64,000 nucleotides of DNA from Pseudoxanthomonas japonensis (GTDB lineage: Bacteria; Pseudomonadota; Gammaproteobacteria; Xanthomonadales; Xanthomonadaceae). The stretch spans positions 173,481-237,480 of the forward strand of contig NZ_PDWW01000003.1 in assembly GCF_010093445.1 (NCBI RefSeq). Direction: 5' to 3'. Below the pieces are notes generated by a model that saw only the letters and a program-made list of their open reading frames with translations, was not told where the DNA came from and searched no databases. This document shows positions 1 through 9,115 of this stretch, piece after piece (position 1 is the first letter of the stretch; each line of letters opens with the position of its first letter). A program made the translations under genes and the position numbers.

Positions 1-290
1 CGCGCAAACGACACTTCCACCCGGTTGGCGAACGTGTACGACGCCCCGAAGGCGTCCAGCGCGTAGTCGCCGGTATCCACGCGCGTGTAGAACGCGGCGC
101 CCCCGTGCTGTTCGTCCGTTCCGTACCCCGACAGCACGGCCCACGGCACGATGCCGCCGCCGGCCGCACCTTCCACCTGCGTGGCGCCACCGGTCGCCAG
201 CAGGCGGCCCTGTCCGGCGGAGGCGGGCAGCGCCGGCAGCAGCGCGGACAGGGCGCAGGCGATCGATACGCAACGAAGGGCAGGGGTCAT
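1..290 (-). CDS. DUF3034 family outer-membrane protein, 5' part only
   Basis: The visible 96 codons start with a signal peptide (MTPALRCVSIACAL, cleavage near ASA-G at about residue 26). They continue with the DUF3034 pattern: a GGATQVEGAAGGG segment, then alternating hydrophobic residues typical of beta strands (AFYTRVDTGDYALDAFG). The gene runs off the left edge, so length and C-terminus are unknown. Its ATG overlaps the stop codon of the upstream GGDEF-EAL gene (ATGA), so it is the third gene of a translationally coupled minus-strand operon. DUF3034 has no established function. A porin-like or barrel role is inferred only from the signal peptide and strand pattern. Confidence 0.75.
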   Translation of the reverse strand, partial: MTPALRCVSIACALSALLPALPASAGQGRLLATGGATQVEGAAGGGIVPWAVLSGYGTDEQHGGAAFYTRVDTGDYALDAFGASYTFANRVEVSFA

Positions 291-2635
291 GCGTCGGTTT
301 CCAGCGGGAGGTCGGCGGTCGTCGCGGTGCGCTCGCGCTGGTGGCACCAGTCCAGCAGCGCGGCGCTGCCCAGCGGTGCGCTGAACAGGTAGCCCTGCAC
401 CATGTCGCAGCGGTAGTGGCGCAGCAGGGCCAGTGCGCGGTCGTTCTCCACGCCCTCGGCGATCACCGACAGGCCCATGTTGTGGCCCAGTTCGATGGTG
501 GAGCGCACGATCACCGCGTCGTCGCTGCCTTCTTCCAGCTGCATCACGAAGCTCTTGTCGATCTTCAGCTCGTCCACCGGCATGCGCTTGAGTTGCGCCA
601 GCGAGGAATAGCCGGTACCGAAGTCGTCGATCGCCAGCCGCACGCCGCAGGCCTTGAGCCGGTGCAGCATGCGCAGTGCGTACTCGATGTCCTGCATCAG
701 CGCGCTTTCGGTGACCTCCAGGATCAGGCGCTCCGCCGGGACGCCATGGGCGGCGAGCCGCTGTTCGATGTAGTCCGGCAGGTCCGCATCCAGCAGGTCC
801 ATCGCGGACAGGTTCACCGCCAGCCCCAGGTCCAGTCCGCCCGCGCGCCAGACGGCATGGCAGGCCAGGGCCTGGTCCAGTACGAAGCGCGTCAGTTCGT
901 GGATGAATCCCGAGCGTTCGGCCAGCGGGATGAACTCGTCCGGCGCCACCGCGCCCAGGGTGGGGTGGCGCCAGCGCAGCAGCGCCTCGACGTGCTGCAC
1001 GTGCGCGCTGGCGGCATCGAGCTTGGGCTGGAACTTCAGTTCGAGTTGGCCTCCGGAGATCGCCTGCCGCAGGTCGGTCATCAACTGCAGCTGCCGAAGG
1101 TGGGATTCGTCGCGGCCGGGCTGGTACACCGCCACTCCGCCGTGCGCGGCCTTGGCGTCGTACAGCGCGATGTCGGCCCGTCGCAGCAGTGTGTCGGCAT
1201 CCGCGCCATGCTCGGGATGGCAGGCCAGGCCGAAGCTGCCTTCGACGCCAACGCGCGTACTGGGCAGGTCCAGCGGCTGCTTCAACGCATTCCACAGCGC
1301 GTGCGCCTGCGCCTGCGCCGCCTCGCATCGCAGGCCCGGCAGCATCAGCATGAACTCGTCACCGCCCAGGCGGGCGACCAGATGGGCGTCATCCGACGCG
1401 CTGCGCAGCCGCTGCGCGACTTCGCGCAGGACCTGGTCGCCGAATTCGTGGCCCAGCGTGTCGTTGATCTCCTTGAAGCGGTTCACGTCCATGACCAGTA
1501 CCGCCACGTCGCCGCCACGGGCGATCGCCGCCTGCAGCAGGTCGTAGGCATGGCTGCGGTTGGGCAGCCCGGTCAGGCCGTCGTGATGGGCCTGGTGCAG
1601 GATGCGCGCTTCGCGCGCGGCGATGTCCGCCTGCATGCGGCCGAACGCACCGGCAAGCTCGGCGATTTCGCGACTGCCGCCGGCGACCGGCGCCTGCGAG
1701 TAATCGCCGGCCTGGATGCGCTGCGCCGCCGTGGCCAGTCGCGACACCGGTCGGCTGATGCCGCGACCCAGGGCAACGGCGACGGCAACCGCGAGCAGGG
1801 CCGCAAGCCCGGACAGCAGCAGGATGCGCGAACGCAACGCGCGGTAGGGCGCCAGCGCTCGGTCGTACGAATCCAGCAACACCAGCCGTGCGTCGTCGCC
1901 CTCGGTGAGCGGATGCGAGTCGGAGAGGTAATGGTCGCTGCCGACGGCAATCGGGCGCGTGTGGTCGCCCTGCGGCGTCCAGGCGCTCGCAAAGGACGCG
2001 CGCTGTGCGGCGGGCAACGTGGAGGCATGCACGCGCGTCCGGGAGCCGGCGCTGGTGACGAAGGCGGCTTCCAGTCCGGTCAGGCGCTGGTACTCGCGCG
2101 CCACCGCATCGTCGTAGCGACGGCCTATGGCCAGCCAGCCCACCCGCTCCGGCGCCATGACCGGCAACATCACCACCAGGTAAAGGGCGTCATTCACGAC
2201 GACCGTCTGCAAGGCCAGCCCGTCGCGGGCGGCCTGGCGCGTGAGACCGGCCAGCACCTCCGCCGACGGCGCCGCGGCGCCCTCGGCGCCGGCCTGCCAG
2301 CGGCCGTCGCGATCCAGCAGCCAGGCCAGGTCGGCGCCCACACGGGTGCCCTGGTTGCCCAGCGCCGAACGCAGTGTCGGCACATCGCCACTGGCCACCG
2401 CCGCACGGAAACCGAAATCGTCCGACAGCACCGACGCCGACGCGAGCAGCTGTTCCGAGCGGCTCTGCTGGAACTGTTCCCACACGCGCTGGCCCACGTG
2501 CAGCTCCTGTTCCAGCCGCGACGACACCGCGCGCTGCGTGGCCACCGTCACCACCGCGAACGTGGCCAGCTGCGCGGCCACCACCACGGCGATCATCACG
2601 GCGATGACGCGCGTCTGGAAACTGCGTGGCTTCAA
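287..2635 (-). CDS. Membrane-anchored GGDEF-EAL c-di-GMP protein
   Basis: The 782-residue protein has a transmembrane helix at about 10-30, a periplasmic sensor region to about 268, a second helix at 271-291, a HAMP linker to about 345, a GGDEF domain (GGDEF at 424-428) and an EAL domain from about 520 (EALLRW starts at E550). The later EAL signatures DDFGTGYSSL and KIDKSFV are also present, so phosphodiesterase activity is likely. No RxxD inhibitory site precedes the GGDEF (the residues there are SDDAHLVARL), so product inhibition of the cyclase would be absent. Which activity dominates cannot be read from sequence. Start and stop both overlap neighbours by 4 bases, coupling the gene to the cupredoxin-like gene before it and DUF3034 after it. 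Confidence 0.93.
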   Translation of the reverse strand: MKPRSFQTRVIAVMIAVVVAAQLATFAVVTVATQRAVSSRLEQELHVGQRVWEQFQQSRSEQLLASASVLSDDFGFRAAVASGDVPTLRSALGNQGTRVGADLAWLLDRDGRWQAGAEGAAAPSAEVLAGLTRQAARDGLALQTVVVNDALYLVVMLPVMAPERVGWLAIGRRYDDAVAREYQRLTGLEAAFVTSAGSRTRVHASTLPAAQRASFASAWTPQGDHTRPIAVGSDHYLSDSHPLTEGDDARLVLLDSYDRALAPYRALRSRILLLSGLAALLAVAVAVALGRGISRPVSRLATAAQRIQAGDYSQAPVAGGSREIAELAGAFGRMQADIAAREARILHQAHHDGLTGLPNRSHAYDLLQAAIARGGDVAVLVMDVNRFKEINDTLGHEFGDQVLREVAQRLRSASDDAHLVARLGGDEFMLMLPGLRCEAAQAQAHALWNALKQPLDLPSTRVGVEGSFGLACHPEHGADADTLLRRADIALYDAKAAHGGVAVYQPGRDESHLRQLQLMTDLRQAISGGQLELKFQPKLDAASAHVQHVEALLRWRHPTLGAVAPDEFIPLAERSGFIHELTRFVLDQALACHAVWRAGGLDLGLAVNLSAMDLLDADLPDYIEQRLAAHGVPAERLILEVTESALMQDIEYALRMLHRLKACGVRLAIDDFGTGYSSLAQLKRMPVDELKIDKSFVMQLEEGSDDAVIVRSTIELGHNMGLSVIAEGVENDRALALLRHYRCDMVQGYLFSAPLGSAALLDWCHQRERTATTADLPLETDA

Positions 2636-3309
2636 GGGGTGCCGCCCTTGGTCTGGCGGAACTTCTCCTGCAGCGCGCGCAGGCGGTCAGTGCCACGTAC
2701 GTCGTTCTTCGCCGGGACCAGCGCGATCTGCAACGTCGACGAGGCACCGGCGGCCGGCACCACCAGCGTGCGTTCCAGCGGTGCACCCTCGCCGCGCACG
2801 TGCCACACCCGCAGCGTGTAGCTTCCCGGCGGCACGTCGAGGGTCAGGTGGCCATCGGCGGCGGTCTTGCCGAAGTAGGGCGTGTCCAGCACCACGATGT
2901 GGCCGATCATCCAGTCGTGGATGTTGCAGCCCACCACCACCACGCCCGGCTTGTCGAAGCGGATGGGCGCGGCCTTGTTGCCGGAATACAGCGGAATCTC
3001 GAACTGGCGTGGCTGCGAGAACGAGTAGACGTGATGCTGGATGTTGTCGCGGTTGGGGAAGGCGACCACCGTGCCGGCCTGCACCGGCAGCACACCGGGC
3101 ACGAAGGCCGAATGCTGCTGATCCATGCGCGCGGTGGCGCTGCGGGTGGTCGACGGCGTCGCGCCGTGCAGGCTGACCACGGCATCGGCGACCGGGCCGC
3201 TGCTGCTGCCCACGGCGAGGCGCACCTCCGCCGCATGCGCAGCCGACCCGATGGCCATCGACAGCAGCACTCCAGACCACGCCCGCCCCACGCGCCGCCG
3301 TACCCGCAT
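2632..3309 (-). CDS. Secreted cupredoxin-like protein of the methylamine-utilisation type
   Basis: The predicted product has about 225 residues: a signal peptide ending near AHA-A, a short carboxypeptidase-regulatory-like strand region, a cupredoxin-like core and a second beta-sandwich stretch (PPGSYTLRVWH). The core holds PNRDNIQHHVYSFS and VVVVGCNIHDWMIGHI, whose His, Cys and Met residues are spaced as in type-1 copper sites. Homologues are often named methylamine utilization proteins, but no methylamine dehydrogenase genes are nearby. The ATG at 3309 was chosen because AGGGG lies 6 bases upstream. An in-frame ATG at 3315 sits too close to that site. The stop overlaps the GGDEF-EAL start (ATGA). 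A copper- or redox-sensing role feeding the c-di-GMP protein is an inference from this coupling. Confidence 0.75.
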   Translation of the reverse strand: MRVRRRVGRAWSGVLLSMAIGSAAHAAEVRLAVGSSSGPVADAVVSLHGATPSTTRSATARMDQQHSAFVPGVLPVQAGTVVAFPNRDNIQHHVYSFSQPRQFEIPLYSGNKAAPIRFDKPGVVVVGCNIHDWMIGHIVVLDTPYFGKTAADGHLTLDVPPGSYTLRVWHVRGEGAPLERTLVVPAAGASSTLQIALVPAKNDVRGTDRLRALQEKFRQTKGGTP

Positions 3310-3512
3310 CGTCATCCCCTGTCCAATCAGGTAATTCCAGCAAGACCCGTGCCATCCCCGCGATCCCCCGACGCGACGATCGCGGGCATGAGGCATGCGT
3401 GTTCCGTTCCTGCGGGACTGCCGGACTGGGCTGAAACTGACGTTACGCGTCATGGAGGCGGATGGATGCGGTGGCCGCAACCAGTGCCGTCGTACGGGCC
3501 GCGATGCCGGGA

Positions 3513-4547
3513 TCAGCCCGGTCCCACCAGGTGCCGTGTGACCTCGGCGGCATTCCGCCCCGCCAGCGTGCCGGGGCGTGTCCCGGACCACAGGGGCGAA
3601 AAATCGTCGCGACCCTGCGCTTCGGCCGCGGCACGCAATGGCGCAAGCGCCTGCGACGCCCAGGGGAAGGCGGGAGGCAGGTCCGACAGCGGGCCGAGAT
3701 CGCGCATCAGCCGGTTGACCAGACCGCGCGCGGGCCGCCCACTGAACAGATTGGTGATCGCGCCCGTGCGCGCAGGCTGCTGCAAGGCAGTCCGATGGAC
3801 GGCCGATGTGGTCGCCTCCGGGCATAGCAGGTACGCGGTGCCGGCCTGCACCGCGCTCGCGCCGGCTGCGAGCAAGGCGCCCACATCGGCGCGGTCGCCG
3901 ACGCCGCCCGCCGCGATCACCGGTACCGTCAACGCCTTCGACAGCGACGCCACCAGTTCACGCGTGCCGGGCTGGATCGCCAGGTCATCGGAAAGGAAAT
4001 GCCCGCGGTGGCCGCCGGCCTCGATGCCCTGCGCGATCACGGCGTCCACGCCATGGCGTTGCAGCCACCGTCCTTCCTCGACGGTCGTCGCCGACGACAA
4101 CACGGTGCAGCCCCAGCCCTTGATCCGCGTCATCAGCGCGGCATCGGGAAGGCCGAAGTGGAAGCTCACGATCCGCGGCCGGAATGCGTCCAGCAGGTCG
4201 ACGGTCGCCGCATCGAGCGGGCGGCGCGTGCCCGCCGTCGAGGGCGCGGGCGGTTCGATGCCGTACTCGCCGTAGTACGGCATCAACGCATCGTGCCAGC
4301 GCTGCCCCTCCGCAGCATCCGGCTCGGCCATCGCGTGGCAGAAGAAGTTGAGGTTGATGGGGTGCGGCAGCGACGCGAAGGTGTGCAGCGCGGTCTCGAG
4401 TCGCGCAGGCTCGAGCATCGCACAGGGCAGGGAGCCGAGCCCGCCGGCATTGGCTACCGCGATGGCGAGCGCTTCGTCCTGCACGCCGGCCATTGGCGCC
4501 TGGATCAGCGGAAGGTCGATGCCGAGCGAGGACAGGATGTCGTGCAT
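3513..4547 (-). CDS. Nitronate monooxygenase (2-nitropropane dioxygenase family)
   Basis: This 344-residue FMN enzyme would oxidise alkyl nitronates such as propionate-3-nitronate, a detoxification reaction in the cytoplasm. Family landmarks are the N-terminal QAPMAG (16-21), the IAQGIEAGGHRG segment (171-182) that includes the conserved active-site histidine, VIAAGGV (210-216) for phosphate binding and QAGTAYL (234-240). Length fits the family. It is a single gene between a divergent YCII gene and the c-di-GMP operon. Related members of the fold include enoyl-ACP reductase FabK, but the AGGHRG motif and lack of FAS neighbours favour the nitronate enzyme. Confidence 0.88.
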   Translation of the reverse strand: MHDILSSLGIDLPLIQAPMAGVQDEALAIAVANAGGLGSLPCAMLEPARLETALHTFASLPHPINLNFFCHAMAEPDAAEGQRWHDALMPYYGEYGIEPPAPSTAGTRRPLDAATVDLLDAFRPRIVSFHFGLPDAALMTRIKGWGCTVLSSATTVEEGRWLQRHGVDAVIAQGIEAGGHRGHFLSDDLAIQPGTRELVASLSKALTVPVIAAGGVGDRADVGALLAAGASAVQAGTAYLLCPEATTSAVHRTALQQPARTGAITNLFSGRPARGLVNRLMRDLGPLSDLPPAFPWASQALAPLRAAAEAQGRDDFSPLWSGTRPGTLAGRNAAEVTRHLVGPG

Positions 4548-4715
4548 GGCGCAAGCTTACGCTGGCCGCCAGCCATCGAAGCGCGCGATGGCACGTCCGC
4601 TGGACTGGTCCTGGTCTTTCGATGGAGGCGAAATTCGCTCGCGGTCGGCTTCCATGCCTGTCGATTTCCCGCCACCCGCTTCGTCGCTCATGCACTCCCA
4701 ACCCAAGGAACGCCC

Positions 4716-5087
4716 ATGAAGTATCTCGGTCTTGCCTACTTCACGCCTGAGAAGTTCGCCGGGATGAGCCCGGACGATGTCGAAGCCCTGGTCAGCCAGT
4801 GTCCCGCGCTCGACGAAAAAATGCGTGCGACCGGCAAGGTGCTGGTGGCCGCGTCGCTGGGCGACCTGGAAGGCTGGAGGACGCTGCGGCCGCGCGCTGG
4901 CAGGACGCAGATCAGCGACGGGCCCTACACCGAGTCGAAGGAAGTAGTGGGCGGCCTGTTCATCATCGAGGCGGAGGATCCGGAGGAGGCCTTGCGCATC
5001 GCGTCCCTGCATCCCGCGGCGACGCTGGGCGAGGAAGGGGGATGGGCCGTCGAACTGATCCCGATGGACTTCTATCTGGCGCAGTGA
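4716..5087 (+). CDS. YCII-domain protein
   Basis: The 123-residue soluble protein belongs to the YCII/DGPF group. It shows the typical DGPYTESKEVVGGLFIIEA core followed by an acidic helix (EDPEEALRIA) and a strand ending WAVELIPM. Such proteins form dimeric ferredoxin-like folds. A few are dehalogenase-like or act as sensors, and in many bacteria they are encoded next to ECF sigma factors, which is not the case here. The ATG at 4716 is preceded by AAGGAACGCCC, a usable ribosome site. Function is not known. Confidence 0.85.
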   Translation: MKYLGLAYFTPEKFAGMSPDDVEALVSQCPALDEKMRATGKVLVAASLGDLEGWRTLRPRAGRTQISDGPYTESKEVVGGLFIIEAEDPEEALRIASLHPAATLGEEGGWAVELIPMDFYLAQ

Positions 5088-5168
5088 GGGACCGGCGGGC
5101 GCGTCAGGGACGTGCCCACGGACCGGCCGCGGTTGCGACATTGCCGTCCGCGCTCCGCGACGGTCCGC

Positions 5169-6164
5169 TCACCCGCGCTGCGCGCGTCGCAGGAAGCGGA
5201 TCGCGGCGGTTTCCCACTGGCGCGGACCGTTGGCATGGCGCGTGATGCGCTGGAGCCGGCCGTCTTCCCAGCCCGAGAAGATGCGCGGATCCACGTAGTT
5301 CTTCTCGCAGATGCGCGGCGTGTTGCCGAGCAGGTCCGCGGCACCGCGCAGGACGGCCTGCCGCACCTGCGCCGATGACGGGTCGCCATGGGCCGGCGGC
5401 GGGAGGGCGGCGAGCGTGCGGAACGCGAAGAGCGTGGCCCCCAGCGTGCGGAAATCCTTGGCGGTGTAGGGGCCCTGCAGCTGCGCCTGCAGGTAGTCGT
5501 TGACGTCGCCGGAGGTGATGCGCTGCACCTTGCCCTGCTCGCGGTACTGGAACAGCGCCTGCCCGGGCAATTGCCGGCATTGGCGAACCAGCTTCACCAG
5601 CCGCGCGTCGCTGACGCGGGACTCCAGTGCCTTGCCACCCTTGCCGCGGAAGGCGAAGCGCACCTCGCTGCCGGCGATGAAGCGCGCATGCACGTTGCGC
5701 AGTGTGGTGAGTCCGTACGAACCGTTTTCCTTCTGGTAACTCTCGTTGCCGACACGCAGCAGCGTGTGCCCGAGCAGGGCGACGACCAGCGCGACCACCT
5801 TGTCGCGCGGGAAGCCGGGCAGGGCGAGATCGGCGCGCACCCGGCGGCGCAGTCGGGGCAACGCTTCGGCGAAAGCGATCAGGCGGTCGTACTTGCGCGC
5901 ACCGCGTTCGGCCTGCCACGCCGCGTGGTAGCGGTACTGCTTGCGTCCGCGCGCGTCGCGCCCGGTGGCCTGCAGGTGGCCGCGCGCATCGGCACAGATC
6001 CAGACATCGGTGTAGGCCGGCGGAATGGCGAGCTGGCGGATGCGGGCGATCGTCGCCGCATCGCGGACCGCACGCCCGCGCGCATCCAGATAGGTGAAGC
6101 CGCGCCCACGCCGCCGACGCCGCAGGCCGGGCATCGCGTCGGAGGTGTAGTGAAGGCCGGCCAA
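5169..6164 (-). CDS. DNA topoisomerase IB (poxvirus type)
   Basis: The 331-residue enzyme would relax supercoils by transient 3'-phosphotyrosyl nicking. The catalytic set can be placed: R137 in LLRVGNE, a lysine in GKGGK (175-178), R239 in AKDFRTLG, N281 in the usual histidine position (as in other bacterial members) and the nucleophile Y290 in EKNYVDP. Length is normal for bacterial topoisomerase IB. It lies 7 bases downstream of a small acidic protein gene on the same strand and is probably cotranscribed with it. Bacterial topoisomerase IB is accessory and patchily distributed. Confidence 0.92.
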   Translation of the reverse strand: MAGLHYTSDAMPGLRRRRRGRGFTYLDARGRAVRDAATIARIRQLAIPPAYTDVWICADARGHLQATGRDARGRKQYRYHAAWQAERGARKYDRLIAFAEALPRLRRRVRADLALPGFPRDKVVALVVALLGHTLLRVGNESYQKENGSYGLTTLRNVHARFIAGSEVRFAFRGKGGKALESRVSDARLVKLVRQCRQLPGQALFQYREQGKVQRITSGDVNDYLQAQLQGPYTAKDFRTLGATLFAFRTLAALPPPAHGDPSSAQVRQAVLRGAADLLGNTPRICEKNYVDPRIFSGWEDGRLQRITRHANGPRQWETAAIRFLRRAQRG

Positions 6165-6171
6165 AGGCGCC

Positions 6172-6462
6172 TCAGAAGTCGTCGACGTACTCGAGCACCA
6201 GGCCGTAGCGCGTGGCGACGTCGTCGGCGGTGGCGGTCACGGTATCGGCATAGGGAGAAGCGACTTCGATCTCGACGGCGTGCACGTCGCTGGCGCCGAT
6301 GTCGTCGGGCAATCCCGCCGAACTGGAATCGTCGTCGTCCATGTGCGGCATCAGGTCCGCTAATTCCTCGAGGCGCTCCACCCCGTCGATGCCTTCCAGT
6401 GCGGCCATCAGCGCGTCGAACGCGGTCTGCGGGCCGGTGGCCCGGAGTCTGATCGTCGTCAT
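6172..6462 (-). CDS. Small acidic protein encoded with topoisomerase IB
   Basis: The 96-residue protein is strongly acidic, with a DDDDSSS stretch in the middle and a C-terminal EYVDDF. No signal peptide, membrane segment or recognised domain is visible. The first 35 residues read like an alpha-beta unit. The ATG at 6462 is preceded by GAGGAAGAG, a good ribosome site. An in-frame extension upstream has no such site. The stop lies 7 bases before the topoisomerase start, so the two are probably one transcript. A partner or inhibitor of the topoisomerase is possible, since acidic proteins can mimic DNA, but nothing in the sequence proves it. Confidence 0.72.
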   Translation of the reverse strand: MTTIRLRATGPQTAFDALMAALEGIDGVERLEELADLMPHMDDDDSSSAGLPDDIGASDVHAVEIEVASPYADTVTATADDVATRYGLVLEYVDDF

Positions 6463-6578
6463 GCTCTTCCTCTTCGCCGTGCGATTGCGTGATGCATTCG
6501 ACCTTAAGATGGCCCTGATCACGCCGTCGTGAAGCCGTCGCCCGACCGCAGGGCAACGTTCAGTCAGGGAGATTCCAC

Positions 6579-7460
6579 ATGATGCGCCGAATGACCCTCG
6601 TGCTTGCATGGCTGCTGGCCATGGCGACGACACCACCGGCGAGGGCGGAACCGCCCGCCGTTCCGTCCGGCCAGGGCACCGCCACGCTCGAGCACCTGCC
6701 GGCCCTGAAGGGCGACTACTTCGCCCTGACCGATCGTGGATCCGGTCGCGTGCATCACCTCTACGTGCGCTATCCCGAGGGCTATGACGCGGCGACGGCC
6801 ACGCGCTATCCGGTGGTGTACGTGCTGGACGGCGACAGCCTGTTTCCGTTGCTCGCGCCGACGCACCTGTTCCTGCACTACGACGAGACGTTGCCGGAGG
6901 CGATCATCGTCGGCATCGCCTATGGCGGTTTCGACCCGGCCATCAACAAGCGGCATGTCGATTTCACGGCGCCCGGCGACGACACCAGCGCGGAGCAGGG
7001 CGGGGCGCCCGGATTCCTCGCTTTCCTGCGCGCGCAGGTGCTGCCCGAGGTGGAGCGACGGTATGCGGCGGATCCCGCGCGCCGTGTGCTGCTCGGGCAG
7101 TCGCGCGCGGGCTATTTCGTGCTGTGGTCGGCGGTGCAGGATCCCGACCTGTTCTGGGGGCGCATCGCCAGCAATCCGTCGCCCGGGCCGGCACGCGACG
7201 CGTTGTTCGCCGCGCCGCGACCGTACACCGGCGCGGACCTGCGCGTGGCCGTGGTCAGCGGCGCGCGCGATACCGCCGAACGCCAGCGCATCGCGCACGA
7301 CTGGACCACGCACTGGTCTGCCCCGTCGGCAGGTGCGCCATGGGACGTCACGTTGGTGGCGCTGCCGGACGGCACGCATGCCGCCTCGATCGGTGAGGGT
7401 TACCGGCGCGCGATGCTGTGGTTTTTCCGCGGGGACATCGCGTTGGCGCCAGCGCAGTGA
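6579..7460 (+). CDS. Secreted alpha/beta-hydrolase, esterase-D type
   Basis: The 293-residue protein has a signal peptide (MMRRMTLVLAWLLAMATT, cleavage near ARA-E) and an alpha/beta-hydrolase fold of the putative esterase (PF00756) group. That group includes esterase D, ferric-enterobactin esterases and mycolyltransferases. The nucleophile serine is in GQSRAGY, and the histidine is probably in DGTHAAS near the C-terminus. YVLDGDS marks the early strand typical of these enzymes. AGGGAG stands 7 bases before the ATG. The gene is divergent from the topoisomerase operon. The substrate is unknown, and no siderophore genes are adjacent. Confidence 0.85.
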   Translation: MMRRMTLVLAWLLAMATTPPARAEPPAVPSGQGTATLEHLPALKGDYFALTDRGSGRVHHLYVRYPEGYDAATATRYPVVYVLDGDSLFPLLAPTHLFLHYDETLPEAIIVGIAYGGFDPAINKRHVDFTAPGDDTSAEQGGAPGFLAFLRAQVLPEVERRYAADPARRVLLGQSRAGYFVLWSAVQDPDLFWGRIASNPSPGPARDALFAAPRPYTGADLRVAVVSGARDTAERQRIAHDWTTHWSAPSAGAPWDVTLVALPDGTHAASIGEGYRRAMLWFFRGDIALAPAQ

Positions 7461-7924
7461 TGCGGCTGTATGCCCGCGTTCGGTCGCGCTGGAGCAGTCG
7501 GCGCCACTCGGGCACGCAGGGTGCGAAGGTTGCCCAGAGGCGCTCGACCAGTGTTCATTGCATCCTGCCGACTGGCTGCGCGGACTGGGGCGCGTCCATG
7601 CGGCAGGTAAGCCGCTATGCAGCCCCCCAACCGTCGAACCCCATGGACATTGAAATCCTGCTGATCGCCGCCCTGTACCAGGCCGGTTGAGGACAGGACG
7701 CCATCGGCTTGGCCATGCCGCGGATCCTGCGCATCCTGGAAACCGAGGACGTGCTGCGCGCTGCTTCACGCTCGACGCTTTGATCGGCGGCAACCCGGGT
7801 TCCGTCGGCGTGGGTCGGGTTTCATCGCCCACCACTGGCCGTCGGGCTGGCCAATGTCCATGCTCGGCGGCGAAAGGGGCGCCAGGCGGGCGTCGCACAG
7901 CAGGCCGGATGGCGGAGGGAAGGA
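7461..7924 (+). other. 464-base stretch without a recognisable gene
   Basis: Between the esterase and the beta-lactamase-fold gene no open frame has a credible start, ribosome site and protein-like sequence on either strand. A short frame from the ATG at 7643 (MDIEILLIAALYQAG) stops after 15 codons. Protein-like text resumes in the same frame (MPRILRILETEDVLRAA from about 7714) and stops again. This could be the remnant of a decayed small gene. No tRNA, inverted repeat or transposon end was seen. Confidence 0.5.
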
Positions 7925-9115
7925 ATGCGGATCGGGGCTGTATTGCAGGGGGTGACGGTCGTGGCCGCGATGCTGGTGGCCGGTCATGCTGGGGCAGCGG
8001 AGGTTGCTGGGGCGGGCGAGGTTATCGATGCGCGGATCGAGACGTCAATGACCGAGGCTGGCCTGGTCGGCGTGGGCGCCGCGGTGATCGTCGACAGGCG
8101 CATGGTGTGGTCGAAGGGCTATGGATTCGCCGACCGCCAGCGCGGCGTTGCATTCACGCCCGACACGGCGATGAACATCGCCTCCATCACCAAGACAGTG
8201 ACCGGCGTGGCGATGATGCAGGCGGTGCAGGCCGGCAAGCTGTCGCTGGACGAAGATATAAACGCCTACCTCCCGTTCAAGGTGGTCCACCCGCAGTTCC
8301 CCGACGCGCGCATCACCCTGCGCCAGCTCGCCACGCATACCTCGGGCATCAATGATCGGTGGGCCGTGTACGAGCGTCTGTACCACTGGGGAGGCGACGC
8401 GCCCGAGGCGCTGGGCGACTTCCTGCGCGGCTATCTGGTGCAGGGTGGCAAGGACTACGCGACGGACAACTTCGTGCCGCATAGGCCGGGGACGCACCGC
8501 GCCTATTCCAACATCGGCGCGGGACTGGTCGGTTACATCGTCGAGCGCGCGATGGGCGAACGCTTCGATGCCTACACGCAGCGCACGATCCTGTCGCCGC
8601 TGAAGATGACGCGCAGCCACTGGTTCCTGTCGCAGCGGCCGGCGGACGAGCGCGCCACGCTGTACGTCGCACAGGGCGGATTCGCGGTGCCGATACGGAA
8701 CTATGGGCTGGCGACGTATCCGGACGGTGGCCTGCGTACCTCCGTGGCGGACCTGTCGCGGTTCTTCATCGCGGTGCTTGGCGACGGCAGCCTCGACGGC
8801 GCACGCATCCTGTCACCGGCATCGATCGCCGAACTTAGACGTTTCCAGTACACGCCCGGCCACACACCGGACAACGTCGTGCCTGAGGAAAAGAACTCCG
8901 GCCTGTTCTGGGCCACCAAGTTCGACACGGCCTACGTCGGCCATGGCGGTTCAGACCCGGGCGTGCACACCGCGATGCTGGCCAACCCGGCCGGCGACGT
9001 CGCAATCGTCCTGTTCGTCAACACCTCGGTGGACGATCGTGACGGCAAGGTGTACGGGCAGTTGTTCGATGCGCTGTGGCAGCACGCGCTGACGTTCAAG
9101 CGATCGAAGAAGTAG
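7925..9115 (+). CDS. Secreted serine hydrolase, beta-lactamase/DD-peptidase fold
   Basis: The 396-residue protein belongs to the class C beta-lactamase-related family (PF00144). It has a signal peptide ending near GAA-E, the SxxK box as SITK with the nucleophile serine, a YxN box as YSNIG, and a late HGGSDPG motif in place of KTG. Family members include esterases, D-aminopeptidases and carboxypeptidases. The HGG form is more typical of esterases and peptidases than of true beta-lactamases, so antibiotic hydrolysis should not be assumed. GGGAAGGA precedes the ATG. The gene appears monocistronic. Confidence 0.87.
   Translation: MRIGAVLQGVTVVAAMLVAGHAGAAEVAGAGEVIDARIETSMTEAGLVGVGAAVIVDRRMVWSKGYGFADRQRGVAFTPDTAMNIASITKTVTGVAMMQAVQAGKLSLDEDINAYLPFKVVHPQFPDARITLRQLATHTSGINDRWAVYERLYHWGGDAPEALGDFLRGYLVQGGKDYATDNFVPHRPGTHRAYSNIGAGLVGYIVERAMGERFDAYTQRTILSPLKMTRSHWFLSQRPADERATLYVAQGGFAVPIRNYGLATYPDGGLRTSVADLSRFFIAVLGDGSLDGARILSPASIAELRRFQYTPGHTPDNVVPEEKNSGLFWATKFDTAYVGHGGSDPGVHTAMLANPAGDVAIVLFVNTSVDDRDGKVYGQLFDALWQHALTFKRSKK

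Noticed and set aside
341..2821. Long plus-strand frame opposite the GGDEF-EAL gene
   Set aside because: Shadow of the minus-strand gene, with no ribosome site or protein family.
7925..9115. True beta-lactamase
   Set aside because: The late motif is HGG and not KTG, and the family has many non-resistance enzymes.
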